This document shows, piece by piece, positions 32,297 through 41,868 of a stretch of 64,000 nt of DNA. The notes under the pieces were generated by a model. It was given only the letters and a program-made list of their open reading frames with translations. It was not told the origin of the DNA and made no database searches. The position numbers and the translations under genes are program-made. The stretch covers positions 6,877-70,876 of the forward strand of contig JAEZHO010000253.1 of the NCBI GenBank assembly GCA_023416545.1, given 5' to 3'. Every line of letters starts with the position of its first letter. Position 1 is the first letter of the stretch. This DNA is from Pseudomonadota bacterium. Lineage in GTDB: Bacteria; Pseudomonadota; Alphaproteobacteria; Rhizobiales; Rhizobiaceae.

Positions 32297-33064
32297 ATGT
32301 TTCTCACCCCCCGGCAGGAGGAAATCGTCCGGCTTGCCCGGCTGCATGGACGCGTCCTGGTGGACGAATTGTCCACCCGCTTCACCGTCTCCCCGCAGAC
32401 CATCCGCAAGGACCTGAATGATCTGTGCGATCGCCAGCTGCTCAATCGCATTCACGGCGGAGCGACGTTTCCGAGCAGCACCGAGAACATGCAGTACGAG
32501 GCGCGCCGGCAGATCGCCGCCCAGGAAAAGCAGGCCATCGGCATGGCGGCCGCCGACCTCATTCCCAACAACGCCTCTCTCTTCATCAACATCGGGACGA
32601 CCACGGAGGCCGTGGGCGAGGCGCTGGCGAACCATCAGGAAATGATGGTCATCACCAACAACATCAACGTCGCCAATCGCTTGCGCCTTCTTCCCTCGAT
32701 CGAGGTGATCATCGCCGGCGGCGTGGTCCGCGGCTCTGACGGCGGCATCGTCGGCGAGGCCGCCGTCGATTTCATCCGGCAGTTCAAGGTGGACTTTGCC
32801 GTGATCGGCGCATCCGCCATCGATGCCGACGGCGCCCTGCTGGATTTCGACTTCCGCGAGGTCAAGGTCGCCCAGGCGATCATCGCCAATGCCCGGCATG
32901 TCATCCTCGTCTCGGACTCCACGAAGTTCGAGCGGACCGCCCCCGTCCGGATCGCCCAGATCACCCAGGTGCACACCTTCATCACCGACCAATGCCCCCT
33001 GCCCTCGTTGCGGCGGATATGTTCCGAAAACAACGTCGCGCTGATCGAGACAAATCAGACCTGA
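32297..33064 (+). CDS. glpR: DeoR-family glycerol-3-phosphate regulon repressor
   Basis: 255 aa. DeoR winged helix: TPRQEEIVRLARLHGRVLVDEL, then FTVSPQTIRKDLNDLCDRQLLNRIHGGA. The C-terminal effector domain (phosphosugar isomerase-like) has LFINIGTTTEAVGEAL and DFDFREVKVAQAII, with the family Asp/Arg pattern. GlpR represses glycerol and G3P genes and is released by glycerol-3-phosphate. It sits 98 bases upstream of glpD in the same direction with repeat operators between, which makes the assignment firm. Confidence 0.93.
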   Translation: MFLTPRQEEIVRLARLHGRVLVDELSTRFTVSPQTIRKDLNDLCDRQLLNRIHGGATFPSSTENMQYEARRQIAAQEKQAIGMAAADLIPNNASLFINIGTTTEAVGEALANHQEMMVITNNINVANRLRLLPSIEVIIAGGVVRGSDGGIVGEAAVDFIRQFKVDFAVIGASAIDADGALLDFDFREVKVAQAIIANARHVILVSDSTKFERTAPVRIAQITQVHTFITDQCPLPSLRRICSENNVALIETNQT

Positions 33065-33072
33065 GCGGCATC

Positions 33073-33124
33073 TTTCGTTTGACATTCGTTTAAAGCTCAT
33101 ATGAACTGCCTCTGACTTTCGTTA
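33073..33124. promoter_or_regulatory. Putative GlpR operator before glpD (11-bp direct repeats)
   Basis: TTTCGTTT (33073-33080) and ATTCGTTT (33084-33091) are direct repeats 11 bases apart, one helical turn. A third copy, TTTCGTTA, is at 33117-33124, four turns further. All lie in the 98-base gap between glpR and glpD. The core differs from the E. coli GlpR palindrome but keeps TTCG. Confidence 0.6.
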
Positions 33125-33162
33125 TCGTCGCATCACGCGACTTCCGAAATCGTGGGGAAAGC

Positions 33163-34677
33163 GTGGCAGGGCCGGAATTCGACATTTTCGTAGTCGGCGG
33201 CGGCATCAACGGGTGCGGCATCGCGCGCGATGCGGCGGGCCGCGGATACAAGGTCGCGCTTGCGGAAATGAACGATTTCGCCGCCGGCACCTCTTCCGGT
33301 TCCACGAAACTCATCCACGGCGGCCTGCGATATCTCGAGCACTACGAGTTCCGCCTCGTGCGCGAAGCCCTGATGGAGCGCGAAGTCCTGTGGGCAATGG
33401 CGCCCCATATCATCTGGCCGTTGCGGTTCGTACTGCCCTTCCAGAAGGGTGGCGTTCGTCCCGCCTGGCTCATCCGCCTCGGCCTCTTTCTCTACGACCA
33501 CCTCGGCGGACGAAAACTGCTGCCGCCCACCAAGAGCCTGGACATGCGTCGCGATCCTGCCGGATTGCCGCTGAAGCCGCTTTTCGGGAAGGCATTCGAA
33601 TATTCGGACGGCTGGGTGGACGACGCCCGGCTGGTGGTGCTCAACGCCCGCGACGCCGCCGACAAGGGTGCCTTGATCCTTCCCCGGACGAAGGTGATCT
33701 CCGCCCGCGGAAAGGACGGCGCCTGGAACGTCGAGGTCGAGGACCGGCAGAGCGGAGCACGGCGCGTGGTGACGGCCCGCATGCTGGTCAACGCCGCCGG
33801 GCCCTGGGTGGATCACGTGCTTTCCGAGGCCATGGGCGCCAATGGCCGCCCCAGTGTCCGGCTGGTCCAGGGCAGCCACATCGTCGTGAAGAAGAAGTTC
33901 GACGGCCCGCGCGCCTATTTCTTCCAGAACCCCGACAACCGCATCATCTTTGCCATACCGTACGAGCACGATTTCACCCTGATCGGAACCACGGACCGCG
34001 ATTTCCACGGCGATCCGAGGGACGCAAAGATCAGCCAGGAAGAGATCGATTACCTCTGCTCGGCGGCAAGCGAGTATTTCCGGGAGCCCGTGACGCCCCG
34101 CGACATCGTTTGGACCTATTCCGCCGTCCGCCCTCTCTACGACGACGGCGCCTCCAAGGCGCAGGAAGCGACCCGCGACTACGTGCTGAAGGTGGAGAAC
34201 GCCGATGGCGCGCCGCTATTGAACGTGTTCGGCGGCAAGCTGACCACCTATCGGTGCCTGGCCGAGCATGCGCTGGAAAAGATCGGCGAGACAATCGGGA
34301 CAAAGGGGCCTGCCTGGACCGCGGGAAGCCACCTGCCGGGCGGGGAATTTCCGGTCTCAGGCTATGACGGGCAGGTTTCGGCTCTCTTGTCCGCCTACCC
34401 CTTCCTCTCGCAGGAACATGCGCGACGCCTCGTTCGCGCCTACGGCACGGCGGCTCATTCCCTGCTGGGAGACGCACGGACCGAACGGGACCTCGGCCGC
34501 CGCTTCGGTGGCGACCTCTATGCCCGCGAGGTAGACTGGCTGATGATGCGGGAATGGGCGCACAGCGCCGAAGACGTACTGTGGCGCAGGACCAAGCAGG
34601 GACTGCGCCTGTCTCAGGAAGAAGCGGATTTCTTGGAGGAATACATGGCTTCTGTGCCGGCGAGGTCAGTCGGCTAG
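33163..34677 (+). CDS. glpD: Aerobic glycerol-3-phosphate dehydrogenase
   Basis: 504 aa from a GTG at 33163. FAD motif FVVGGGINGCGIARDAAGRG and the family block GTSSGSTKLIHGGLRYLEHYEF are at the N-terminus; NAAGPWVDHV, GTTDRDFHGDP and FGGKLTTYRCLAEHA follow. It oxidises sn-glycerol-3-phosphate to dihydroxyacetone phosphate at the inner face of the membrane and passes electrons to ubiquinone. It heads the glycerol operon with glpSTPQUV 42 bases downstream. A glycerol kinase gene is not in the window. Confidence 0.97.
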   Translation: MAGPEFDIFVVGGGINGCGIARDAAGRGYKVALAEMNDFAAGTSSGSTKLIHGGLRYLEHYEFRLVREALMEREVLWAMAPHIIWPLRFVLPFQKGGVRPAWLIRLGLFLYDHLGGRKLLPPTKSLDMRRDPAGLPLKPLFGKAFEYSDGWVDDARLVVLNARDAADKGALILPRTKVISARGKDGAWNVEVEDRQSGARRVVTARMLVNAAGPWVDHVLSEAMGANGRPSVRLVQGSHIVVKKKFDGPRAYFFQNPDNRIIFAIPYEHDFTLIGTTDRDFHGDPRDAKISQEEIDYLCSAASEYFREPVTPRDIVWTYSAVRPLYDDGASKAQEATRDYVLKVENADGAPLLNVFGGKLTTYRCLAEHALEKIGETIGTKGPAWTAGSHLPGGEFPVSGYDGQVSALLSAYPFLSQEHARRLVRAYGTAAHSLLGDARTERDLGRRFGGDLYAREVDWLMMREWAHSAEDVLWRRTKQGLRLSQEEADFLEEYMASVPARSVG

Positions 34678-34719
34678 CAGGCATGTGGTTCCCCGCGGAG
34701 GAGGAGGCCCGGGAGCCGA

Positions 34720-35802
34720 ATGCTGGAATTGCGCAATGTCGAGAAGGTGGTCGCGGGTGAATACCACATTCATCCGACCAGCCTCAGCCTGGAACGGGGA
34801 ACGCTGAACGTCCTGCTCGGACCGACGCTCTCGGGAAAGACGTCGCTGATGCGCCTGATGGCCGGACTGGACGTGCCGACGGGCGGAACCATCCACTTCG
34901 ACGGCGCCGACGTCACGCGTGTCCGCGTTCAGGACCGTCACGTTGCGATGGTCTACCAGCAGTTCATCAACTATCCGGCCATGTCCGTCTACGAGAACAT
35001 CGCCTCCCCCATGCGCATCGTCGGCAAGGACAGGAAGACGATCGATCGCGAAGTGCATCGGGCGGCCGAACTCCTGAAACTCACGCCCTATCTCGACCGG
35101 ACACCGCTCAGCCTGTCGGGCGGACAGCAGCAGCGCACCGCGTTGGCCCGGGCCCTGGTCAAGAATGCGAGCCTCGTCCTCCTCGACGAACCGCTGGCGA
35201 ACCTGGACTATAAGCTGCGGGAGGAACTGCGCGAGGAACTGCCCAGGATCTTCGCGCAATGGGGTGCGATCTTCGTCTATGCCACGACGGAGCCTTCCGA
35301 AGCGCTTCTCCTCGGCGGCAATACGGCGACCCTCTCGGAGGGCCGGATAACGCAGTTCGGCGAAACCATCCGGGTCTACCGCGAACCGGTCGACCTCGTT
35401 TCGGCCAAGACCTTCGCGGACCCGCCGCTCAACACCCTCGACGTGACGCGTCGCGGCAAGGACCTCCTCTTCGGCGACCGGACCATTCTGCCGGTGCCCG
35501 CGCATCTGAACTCCATCCCGGACGGACCGGTCACGGTGGCCTTCCATCCGCATCACCTGTCGCTGGAGCCCCGCCCGTCCAGCGTTCCGCTGACGGCGCG
35601 CACGCAGGTATCGGAGATTACAGGCTCGGAAAGCTTCATCCACCTGGAGTTTTCCGGCACGCGGTGGGTGCTGCTGACGCGCGGCATCCACGACATCGAC
35701 CCCGACCGGTCGATCGACATTTTCCTGGACACCCGCCACCTGATGGCGTTCGCTCCCGCGAGCGGACGCTCCTGGGCGGGCCCGGCGCATGAAGGGATGT
35801 GA
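34720..35802 (+). CDS. glpS: Glycerol ABC transporter ATPase GlpS (H-loop His replaced)
   Basis: 360 aa; a GGAGGAGGAGG site precedes the ATG. Walker A is GPTLSGKT (34-41), the signature LSGGQ is intact (132-136) and Walker B reads LVLLDEPLANLD with its Glu. The switch (H-loop) motif reads YATTEPSEA, so T190 stands where His is expected. A TOBE-type C-terminal region follows. It pairs with GlpT, whose signature is degenerate but whose H-loop is intact. Together with GlpP, GlpQ, GlpU and GlpV it forms the rhizobial glycerol importer. Confidence 0.93.
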   Translation: MLELRNVEKVVAGEYHIHPTSLSLERGTLNVLLGPTLSGKTSLMRLMAGLDVPTGGTIHFDGADVTRVRVQDRHVAMVYQQFINYPAMSVYENIASPMRIVGKDRKTIDREVHRAAELLKLTPYLDRTPLSLSGGQQQRTALARALVKNASLVLLDEPLANLDYKLREELREELPRIFAQWGAIFVYATTEPSEALLLGGNTATLSEGRITQFGETIRVYREPVDLVSAKTFADPPLNTLDVTRRGKDLLFGDRTILPVPAHLNSIPDGPVTVAFHPHHLSLEPRPSSVPLTARTQVSEITGSESFIHLEFSGTRWVLLTRGIHDIDPDRSIDIFLDTRHLMAFAPASGRSWAGPAHEGM

Positions 35803-35812
35803 GGGAGCGGAC

Positions 35813-36883
35813 ATGGCACGCATCAGTCTCGATCATATCCGCCACGCCTACGGCCCCCGCGCCGAGGCCGCTGGCGATTATGCGCTCAAGGAGGTCAACC
35901 ACGAATGGGCCGACGGCGGTGCCTATGCGCTTCTCGGCCCCTCGGGATGCGGCAAGACCACGCTCCTCAACATCATCTCGGGCCTGCTTCATCCCACCGA
36001 GGGAAGGATACTCTTCGACGGGAGGGACGTGACGAAGCTCTCGACGCGGGAACGGAATATCGCCCAGGTCTTCCAGTTCCCGGTGATCTACGACACGATG
36101 ACCGTCTACGACAACCTGGCCTTTCCCTTGCGCAACCGGCATGTTCCGGAAGCTGAGGTAAGGAAGCGGGTCGAACACATCCTGGAGATGACCGACCTCG
36201 CCGGAATGGCGACGCGCCGCGCGCGCGGCCTGACGGCCGACCAGAAGCAGAAGATCTCGCTCGGCCGTGGCCTCGTCCGCTCCGACGTCAATGCAATCCT
36301 CTTTGACGAGCCCCTCACGGTCATCGATCCGCACATGAAGTGGGTCCTCCGCTCGCAGTTGAAGCGGCTTCACCGGCACTCGGGCTTCACCATGGTCTAC
36401 GTGACGCACGATCAGACCGAGGCCCTGACCTTCGCCGACAAGGTGGTCGTCATGCACGACGGCCAGATCGTCCAGATCGGCACGCCGGCAGAACTCTTCG
36501 AGCGGCCGAGCCACACCTTCGTCGGTTACTTCATCGGCTCGCCCGGCATGAACGTGATGCCCGTCGAGGTCGAGGGAGCGCGCGCCATGATCGGCGACCA
36601 GTCGATCCTGCTCCCCGGCGCTCCCAGGACCGAGGGGGCGCTGCGGCTCGAACTGGGCATTCGTCCCGAATTCGTGCGGCTCTCGCGCGAAGGCATGCCG
36701 ATCTCGATCTCCAGGGTCGAGGACACCGGCCGCCAGAAGATCGTGCGGGCGACCTTCTGCGGCCAGCCGATCGCTGCGGTCGTGCCGGAGGACGAAGAGA
36801 TCCCCGCCGATCCGAGGGTCGAATTCGATCCGGCCGCAATCGGCATCTTTGCGGATTCATGGCGCGTCGAGATGGGAAGCTGA
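35813..36883 (+). CDS. glpT: Glycerol ABC transporter ATPase GlpT (degenerate signature motif)
   Basis: 356 aa from the ATG at 35813 with GAGGGAG upstream; it is 10 bases after glpS. Walker A GPSGCGKT (42-49), Walker B AILFDEPLTVID with Glu, and H-loop YVTHDQTEA (H199) are canonical. The ABC signature is LTADQ at 140-144 instead of LSGGQ. The C-terminal TOBE-type domain resembles MalK/UgpC proteins. With GlpS it should form a heterodimer having one fully equipped and one degenerate ATP site. Confidence 0.93.
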   Translation: MARISLDHIRHAYGPRAEAAGDYALKEVNHEWADGGAYALLGPSGCGKTTLLNIISGLLHPTEGRILFDGRDVTKLSTRERNIAQVFQFPVIYDTMTVYDNLAFPLRNRHVPEAEVRKRVEHILEMTDLAGMATRRARGLTADQKQKISLGRGLVRSDVNAILFDEPLTVIDPHMKWVLRSQLKRLHRHSGFTMVYVTHDQTEALTFADKVVVMHDGQIVQIGTPAELFERPSHTFVGYFIGSPGMNVMPVEVEGARAMIGDQSILLPGAPRTEGALRLELGIRPEFVRLSREGMPISISRVEDTGRQKIVRATFCGQPIAAVVPEDEEIPADPRVEFDPAAIGIFADSWRVEMGS

Positions 36884-36885
36884 GC

Positions 36886-37752
36886 ATGGAAAAGACATGG
36901 AACAACCGAGCCTGGTTCCTGGTCCTCCCGGTCCTGCTGCTCGTTGCCTTCTCGGCGGTCGTGCCCCTGATGACGGTGGTGAACTACTCGGTCCAGGACA
37001 CGTTCGGCAACAATGCCTTCTTCTGGGCCGGCACCGACTGGTTCGTCGAGATCCTGGAATCGGATCGCTTCTGGGACGCGCTGCTGCGAAACCTCATCTT
37101 CTCGCTCGTAATCCTCGCAATCGAGATACCGCTTGGGATCTTCATCGCCCTCCACATGCCGAAGCAAGGCATCGGCGTACCGGTCTGCCTGGTCCTGATG
37201 GCATTGCCGCTGCTCATCCCCTGGAACGTCGTCGGCACGATCTGGCAGGTGTTCGGGAGGGTCGATATCGGCTTCCTTGGCCATTACCTCCGGGTCCTCG
37301 GCGTCGACTACAACTATACGCAGGACCCGGTGGACGCCTGGGCCACGGTCATCGTCATGGATGTCTGGCACTGGACGAGCCTCGTCGTCCTGCTCTGCTA
37401 TGCCGGCCTCGTCTCGATCCCCGATGCCTACTATCAGGCCGCACAGATCGACGGCGCCTCCCGCTGGTCGGTCTTCCGCTACATCCAGCTTCCGAAGATG
37501 AAGCGCGTGCTGCTGATCGCCGTTCTCCTGCGCTTCATGGACTCCTTCATGATCTACACCGAACCCTTCGTGGTCACCGGCGGCGGGCCCGGGAACTCGA
37601 CGACGTTCCTGTCGATAGACCTGGTGAAGATGGCGATCGGCCAGTTCGATCTCGGCCCGGCTGCCGCCATGTCGATCATCTACTTCCTGATCATCCTGCT
37701 GCTGTCATGGGTCTTCTATACCGTCATGACCAGCCAGGACGCGCAGCGATAG
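36886..37752 (+). CDS. glpP: Glycerol ABC transporter permease GlpP
   Basis: 288 aa from the ATG at 36886, 2 bases after the glpT stop. Six membrane helices; the EAA loop reads YYQAAQIDGASRWSVFRYIQLPKMK, as in MalF/UgpA-type permeases. Helix 1 (LVLPVLLLVAFSAVVPL) is followed by a periplasmic loop. It forms the channel with GlpQ and is energised by GlpS/GlpT. Confidence 0.93.
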   Translation: MEKTWNNRAWFLVLPVLLLVAFSAVVPLMTVVNYSVQDTFGNNAFFWAGTDWFVEILESDRFWDALLRNLIFSLVILAIEIPLGIFIALHMPKQGIGVPVCLVLMALPLLIPWNVVGTIWQVFGRVDIGFLGHYLRVLGVDYNYTQDPVDAWATVIVMDVWHWTSLVVLLCYAGLVSIPDAYYQAAQIDGASRWSVFRYIQLPKMKRVLLIAVLLRFMDSFMIYTEPFVVTGGGPGNSTTFLSIDLVKMAIGQFDLGPAAAMSIIYFLIILLLSWVFYTVMTSQDAQR

Positions 37753-37762
37753 GGGGCCCGAA

Positions 37763-38578
37763 ATGAGCGCAGACATCAAGCCACGCTGGGCCTTCATCGT
37801 CCCGACCGTCTACATCGTCTTCCTCATCCTGCCGATCTACTGGCTGGCCAACATGAGCTTCAAGACGAATGCCGAAATCCTCGGGCCCTTCTCGCTCTGG
37901 CCGCAAGCTCCGACGCTCCGCAACTACATGGTGATCTTCACCGATCCATCCTGGTACAACGGCTATATCAACTCGATCATCTACGTGGTCCTGAACACCA
38001 TCATCTCGGTGACCGCCGCCCTTCCCGCCGCCTACGCCTTCTCTCGCTACCGGTTTCTCGGGGACAAGCACCTGTTCTTCTGGCTCCTGACGAACCGCAT
38101 GGCGCCGCCGGCGGTCTTCGCGCTGCCGTTCTTCCAGCTCTATTCCGCCTTCGGCCTGATCGACACCCATATCGCCGTCGCCATCGCCCAGTGCCTCTTC
38201 AACGTGCCCCTTGCGGTGTGGATCCTCGAAGGCTTCATGTCCGGCGTTCCCAAGGAGATCGACGAAACGGCCTATATCGACGGCTATTCCTTCCCGCGCT
38301 TCTTCGTGAAGATATTCATGCCGCTGATCGCAAGCGGCATCGGGGTGGCGGCCTTCTTCTGCTTCATGTTCTCCTGGGTCGAACTGCTGATCGCCCGCAC
38401 GCTGACGACGACCGACGCCAAGCCCATCGCCGCGACGATGACCCGCACGGTTTCCGCCTCGGGCCTGGACTGGGGCGTCCTCGCGGCGGCCGGCGTGCTG
38501 ACGATCATCCCGGGCGCGCTGGTCATCTATTTCGTTCGCAACTACATCGCCAAGGGCTTCGCCCTGGGGAGGGTCTGA
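37763..38578 (+). CDS. glpQ: Glycerol ABC transporter permease GlpQ
   Basis: 271 aa, six helices, MalG/UgpE-type EAA loop (PKEIDETAYIDGYSFPRFF). A GGGGG-type site precedes the ATG, 10 bases after glpP. Its TGA overlaps the ATG of glpU by one base. It is the second channel subunit of the glycerol importer. Confidence 0.93.
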   Translation: MSADIKPRWAFIVPTVYIVFLILPIYWLANMSFKTNAEILGPFSLWPQAPTLRNYMVIFTDPSWYNGYINSIIYVVLNTIISVTAALPAAYAFSRYRFLGDKHLFFWLLTNRMAPPAVFALPFFQLYSAFGLIDTHIAVAIAQCLFNVPLAVWILEGFMSGVPKEIDETAYIDGYSFPRFFVKIFMPLIASGIGVAAFFCFMFSWVELLIARTLTTTDAKPIAATMTRTVSASGLDWGVLAAAGVLTIIPGALVIYFVRNYIAKGFALGRV

Positions 38579-39000
38579 TGTCGAAAGCCGTCGCTCATCG
38601 AGGCCGCCGCTGGCCCGTCGCCCTGGGGGGCGTGCTCCTCGTTTACGCGGCCGCCGCAACGTCGCTCGCCATGTCGCTTCCCGTAAAGGATGGAGCGCGT
38701 GACTGGTCGGCGCCGCTCATCCCGGGCGGATGGATGGCCTGGTCGTTTCCGACCGCGATGTTCTTCCTGACGATCTTTGCGCTGCTCGCGCTGATGGCGG
38801 TCTGGGAATATGCGCGCCCCGGCGGAAATCCCCGCTTCGGCCTTCTTGGCTTCGAGACCACGCGGGGCGACCGGCTGTTCATCGCGCTGCTCGGAGCGGC
38901 CTTCATTCACCTCGCATGGCTGGGGCTCACGGACCTCAGCCTGTGGTGGGCTCTTGTCATCAGCATTCTCTACGCGGTCGTCGTGTTCAGGACGGTCTGA
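38578..39000 (+). CDS. glpU: Small membrane protein of the glycerol ABC operon (DUF2160, GlpU)
   Basis: 140 aa from the ATG at 38578. Four hydrophobic segments are visible: about residues 13-32, 55-75, 99-118 and 120-138. It belongs to the short DUF2160-type proteins found only within rhizobial glpSTPQUV operons. Role in transport is unknown; an accessory membrane subunit is the simplest idea. It is coupled to glpQ by a one-base stop/start overlap and precedes glpV by 74 bases. Confidence 0.85.
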   Translation: MSKAVAHRGRRWPVALGGVLLVYAAAATSLAMSLPVKDGARDWSAPLIPGGWMAWSFPTAMFFLTIFALLALMAVWEYARPGGNPRFGLLGFETTRGDRLFIALLGAAFIHLAWLGLTDLSLWWALVISILYAVVVFRTV

Positions 39001-39074
39001 GGCAAGCAATACGGAGACGGAAAGCCCCGCCTCCGCGCATGACCGAGTGCAATCGCAACCCATGGGAGGATGAC

Positions 39075-40799
39075 ATGCGAGCGCATCTTATGACGACGAC
39101 GGCAGCGCTGCTGCTTGCAATGACAGGGCATGCCTTCGCCGGAATGGAAGAGGCAAGACAGTTCCTCGACGCCGAAATCGGCGACATGTCCTCGCTCTCG
39201 CGCGCGGACCAGGAAAAGGAAATGCAGTGGTTCGTCGATGCGGCCCAGCCCTTCGCGGGGATGGACATCAAGGTCGTCTCGGAAACCATCACCACGCATG
39301 AATACGAGTCCAAGGTACTCGCACCGGCATTCACCGCCATTACCGGCATCAAGATCAGCCACGACCTGATCGGCGAGGGCGATGTCGTCGAGAAGCTGCA
39401 GACCCAGATGCAGTCCGGTGAAAACGTCTACGACGCCTATGTCAACGACTCCGACCTCATCGGCACCCATTGGCGCTACCAGCAGGCACGCTCGCTGACC
39501 GACTGGATGGCGAACGAAGGCAAGGACGTTACCAATCCCATGCTGGACCTGGATGACTTCATCGGCCTGAAGTTCACGACCGCGCCGGACGGCGACCTCT
39601 ACCAGTTGCCGGACCAGCAGTTCGCCAACCTCTACTGGTTCCGCTACGACTGGTTCAACGACGAGAAGAACAAGGCCGACTTCAAGGCGAAGTACGGCTA
39701 CGACCTCGGCGTTCCGGTCAACTGGTCCGCCTATGAGGACATTGCCGAATTCTTCACCGGCCGCGAGCTCGACGGCAAGAAGGTCTACGGCCACATGGAC
39801 TACGGCAAGAAGGACCCGTCGCTCGGATGGCGGTTCACCGATGCCTGGCTCTCGATGGCCGGCAACGGCGACAAGGGCCTGCCGAACGGCCTTCCGGTCG
39901 ACGAATGGGGCATCAAGGTCGATGAAAACTCCCGTCCGGTGGGCTCATGCGTCGCGCGCGGCGGCGATACCAACGGCCCGGCATCTGTCTATGCCATCCA
40001 GAAATACCTGGACTGGATGAAGGCCTATGCCCCGGCAGCCGCCGCCGGCATGACCTTCTCTGAATCGGGCCCCGTCCCCTCGCAGGGCGACGTCGCCCAG
40101 CAGATGTTCACCTACACCGCCTTCACCGCCGACTTCGTGAAGGACGGCCTGCCGGTGGTCAACGAGGACGGCACCCCGAAATGGCGCTTCGCCCCGAGCC
40201 CGCACGGCGTCTACTGGAAGGACGGCATGAAGCTCGGCTACCAGGACGTCGGATCGTGGACGCTGCTCAAGTCCACACCGGACGACCGCGCAAAGGCGGC
40301 ATGGCTCTATGCCCAGTTCGTGGTCTCCAAGACCGTCGACGTGAAGAAGAGCCATGTCGGGCTGACCCTGATCCGGGATTCCTCGATCAACCACGATTCC
40401 TTCACGGAACGTGCGCCGAAGCTCGGCGGCCTGATCGAGTTCTACCGCTCGCCGGCCCGTGTCCAGTGGTCGCCGACAGGCACCAACATCCCTGATTATC
40501 CCAAGCTGGCGCAGCTCTGGTGGCAGGCGATCGGTGACGCATCCTCGGGTGCAAAGACTGCCCAGGAAGCCATGGATTCGCTTTGCGAGGAACAGGAGAA
40601 GGTGCTGGAGCGCCTCGAACGCGCCGGTGTCCAGGGTGATATCGGCCCGAAGCTCGCCGAGGAGCATGATCTCGACTACTGGCACAAGGACGCGGTCGCC
40701 AAGGGCAACCTTGCACCGCAGCCGGCCGTCGAGAACGAGAAGGAACAGCCCGTCACCGTCAACTATGACGAACTGGTGAAGAGCTGGCAGAAGCAATGA
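39075..40799 (+). CDS. glpV: Glycerol ABC transporter substrate-binding protein GlpV
   Basis: 574 aa from the ATG at 39075 with GGGAGG upstream; signal peptide TTTAALLLAMTGHAFAG. It is larger than most family 1 binding proteins (about 430 aa), which is typical for GlpV. Internal segments TTHEYESKVLAPAFTAITGI and YWFRYDWFNDEKNKADF are family-like. It delivers glycerol in the periplasm to GlpPQ. Last gene of the operon, followed by a rho-independent terminator. Confidence 0.93.
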   Translation: MRAHLMTTTAALLLAMTGHAFAGMEEARQFLDAEIGDMSSLSRADQEKEMQWFVDAAQPFAGMDIKVVSETITTHEYESKVLAPAFTAITGIKISHDLIGEGDVVEKLQTQMQSGENVYDAYVNDSDLIGTHWRYQQARSLTDWMANEGKDVTNPMLDLDDFIGLKFTTAPDGDLYQLPDQQFANLYWFRYDWFNDEKNKADFKAKYGYDLGVPVNWSAYEDIAEFFTGRELDGKKVYGHMDYGKKDPSLGWRFTDAWLSMAGNGDKGLPNGLPVDEWGIKVDENSRPVGSCVARGGDTNGPASVYAIQKYLDWMKAYAPAAAAGMTFSESGPVPSQGDVAQQMFTYTAFTADFVKDGLPVVNEDGTPKWRFAPSPHGVYWKDGMKLGYQDVGSWTLLKSTPDDRAKAAWLYAQFVVSKTVDVKKSHVGLTLIRDSSINHDSFTERAPKLGGLIEFYRSPARVQWSPTGTNIPDYPKLAQLWWQAIGDASSGAKTAQEAMDSLCEEQEKVLERLERAGVQGDIGPKLAEEHDLDYWHKDAVAKGNLAPQPAVENEKEQPVTVNYDELVKSWQKQ

Positions 40800-40810
40800 G
40801 TGATCCCGGG

Positions 40811-40837
40811 GGCCGGCTTGACCGGCCTCCGTTTTCT
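40811..40837 (+). terminator. Rho-independent terminator of the glp operon
   Basis: GGCCGG (40811-40816), loop CTTGA, CCGGCC (40822-40827), extended by G-rich/TCC pairing, then TTTT at 40832-40835. It lies 12 bases after the glpV stop, before the convergent allE gene. Confidence 0.75.
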
Positions 40838-40850
40838 CCGGCGACCGGAG

Positions 40851-41696
<846 letters not shown>

Positions 41697-41816
41697 CGCC
41701 ATCCTGCTTAAGCGGCGGATCCGCATCATGCAATCCCGCTCGCGGCTCACTCCGCCGGGACCGCATCGGTGACACCGCACGCGCGTCGCCAACGCGCCTT
41801 CGCATCGATCACCGCA

Positions 41817-41841
41817 GGAACCGATGGCCGGTTGCGGGGTT
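41817..41841 (+). promoter_or_regulatory. EcfG/RpoE2-like promoter of the PNPOx-like stress protein
   Basis: GGAAC (41817-41821), 17 bases, GTT (41839-41841), 27 bases before the ATG at 41869 that carries AAAGGAG. Members of the downstream gene's family are themselves named general stress proteins. Confidence 0.6.
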
Positions 41842-41868
41842 CTTCGAACTGGTAAAAGGAGACCCGCA

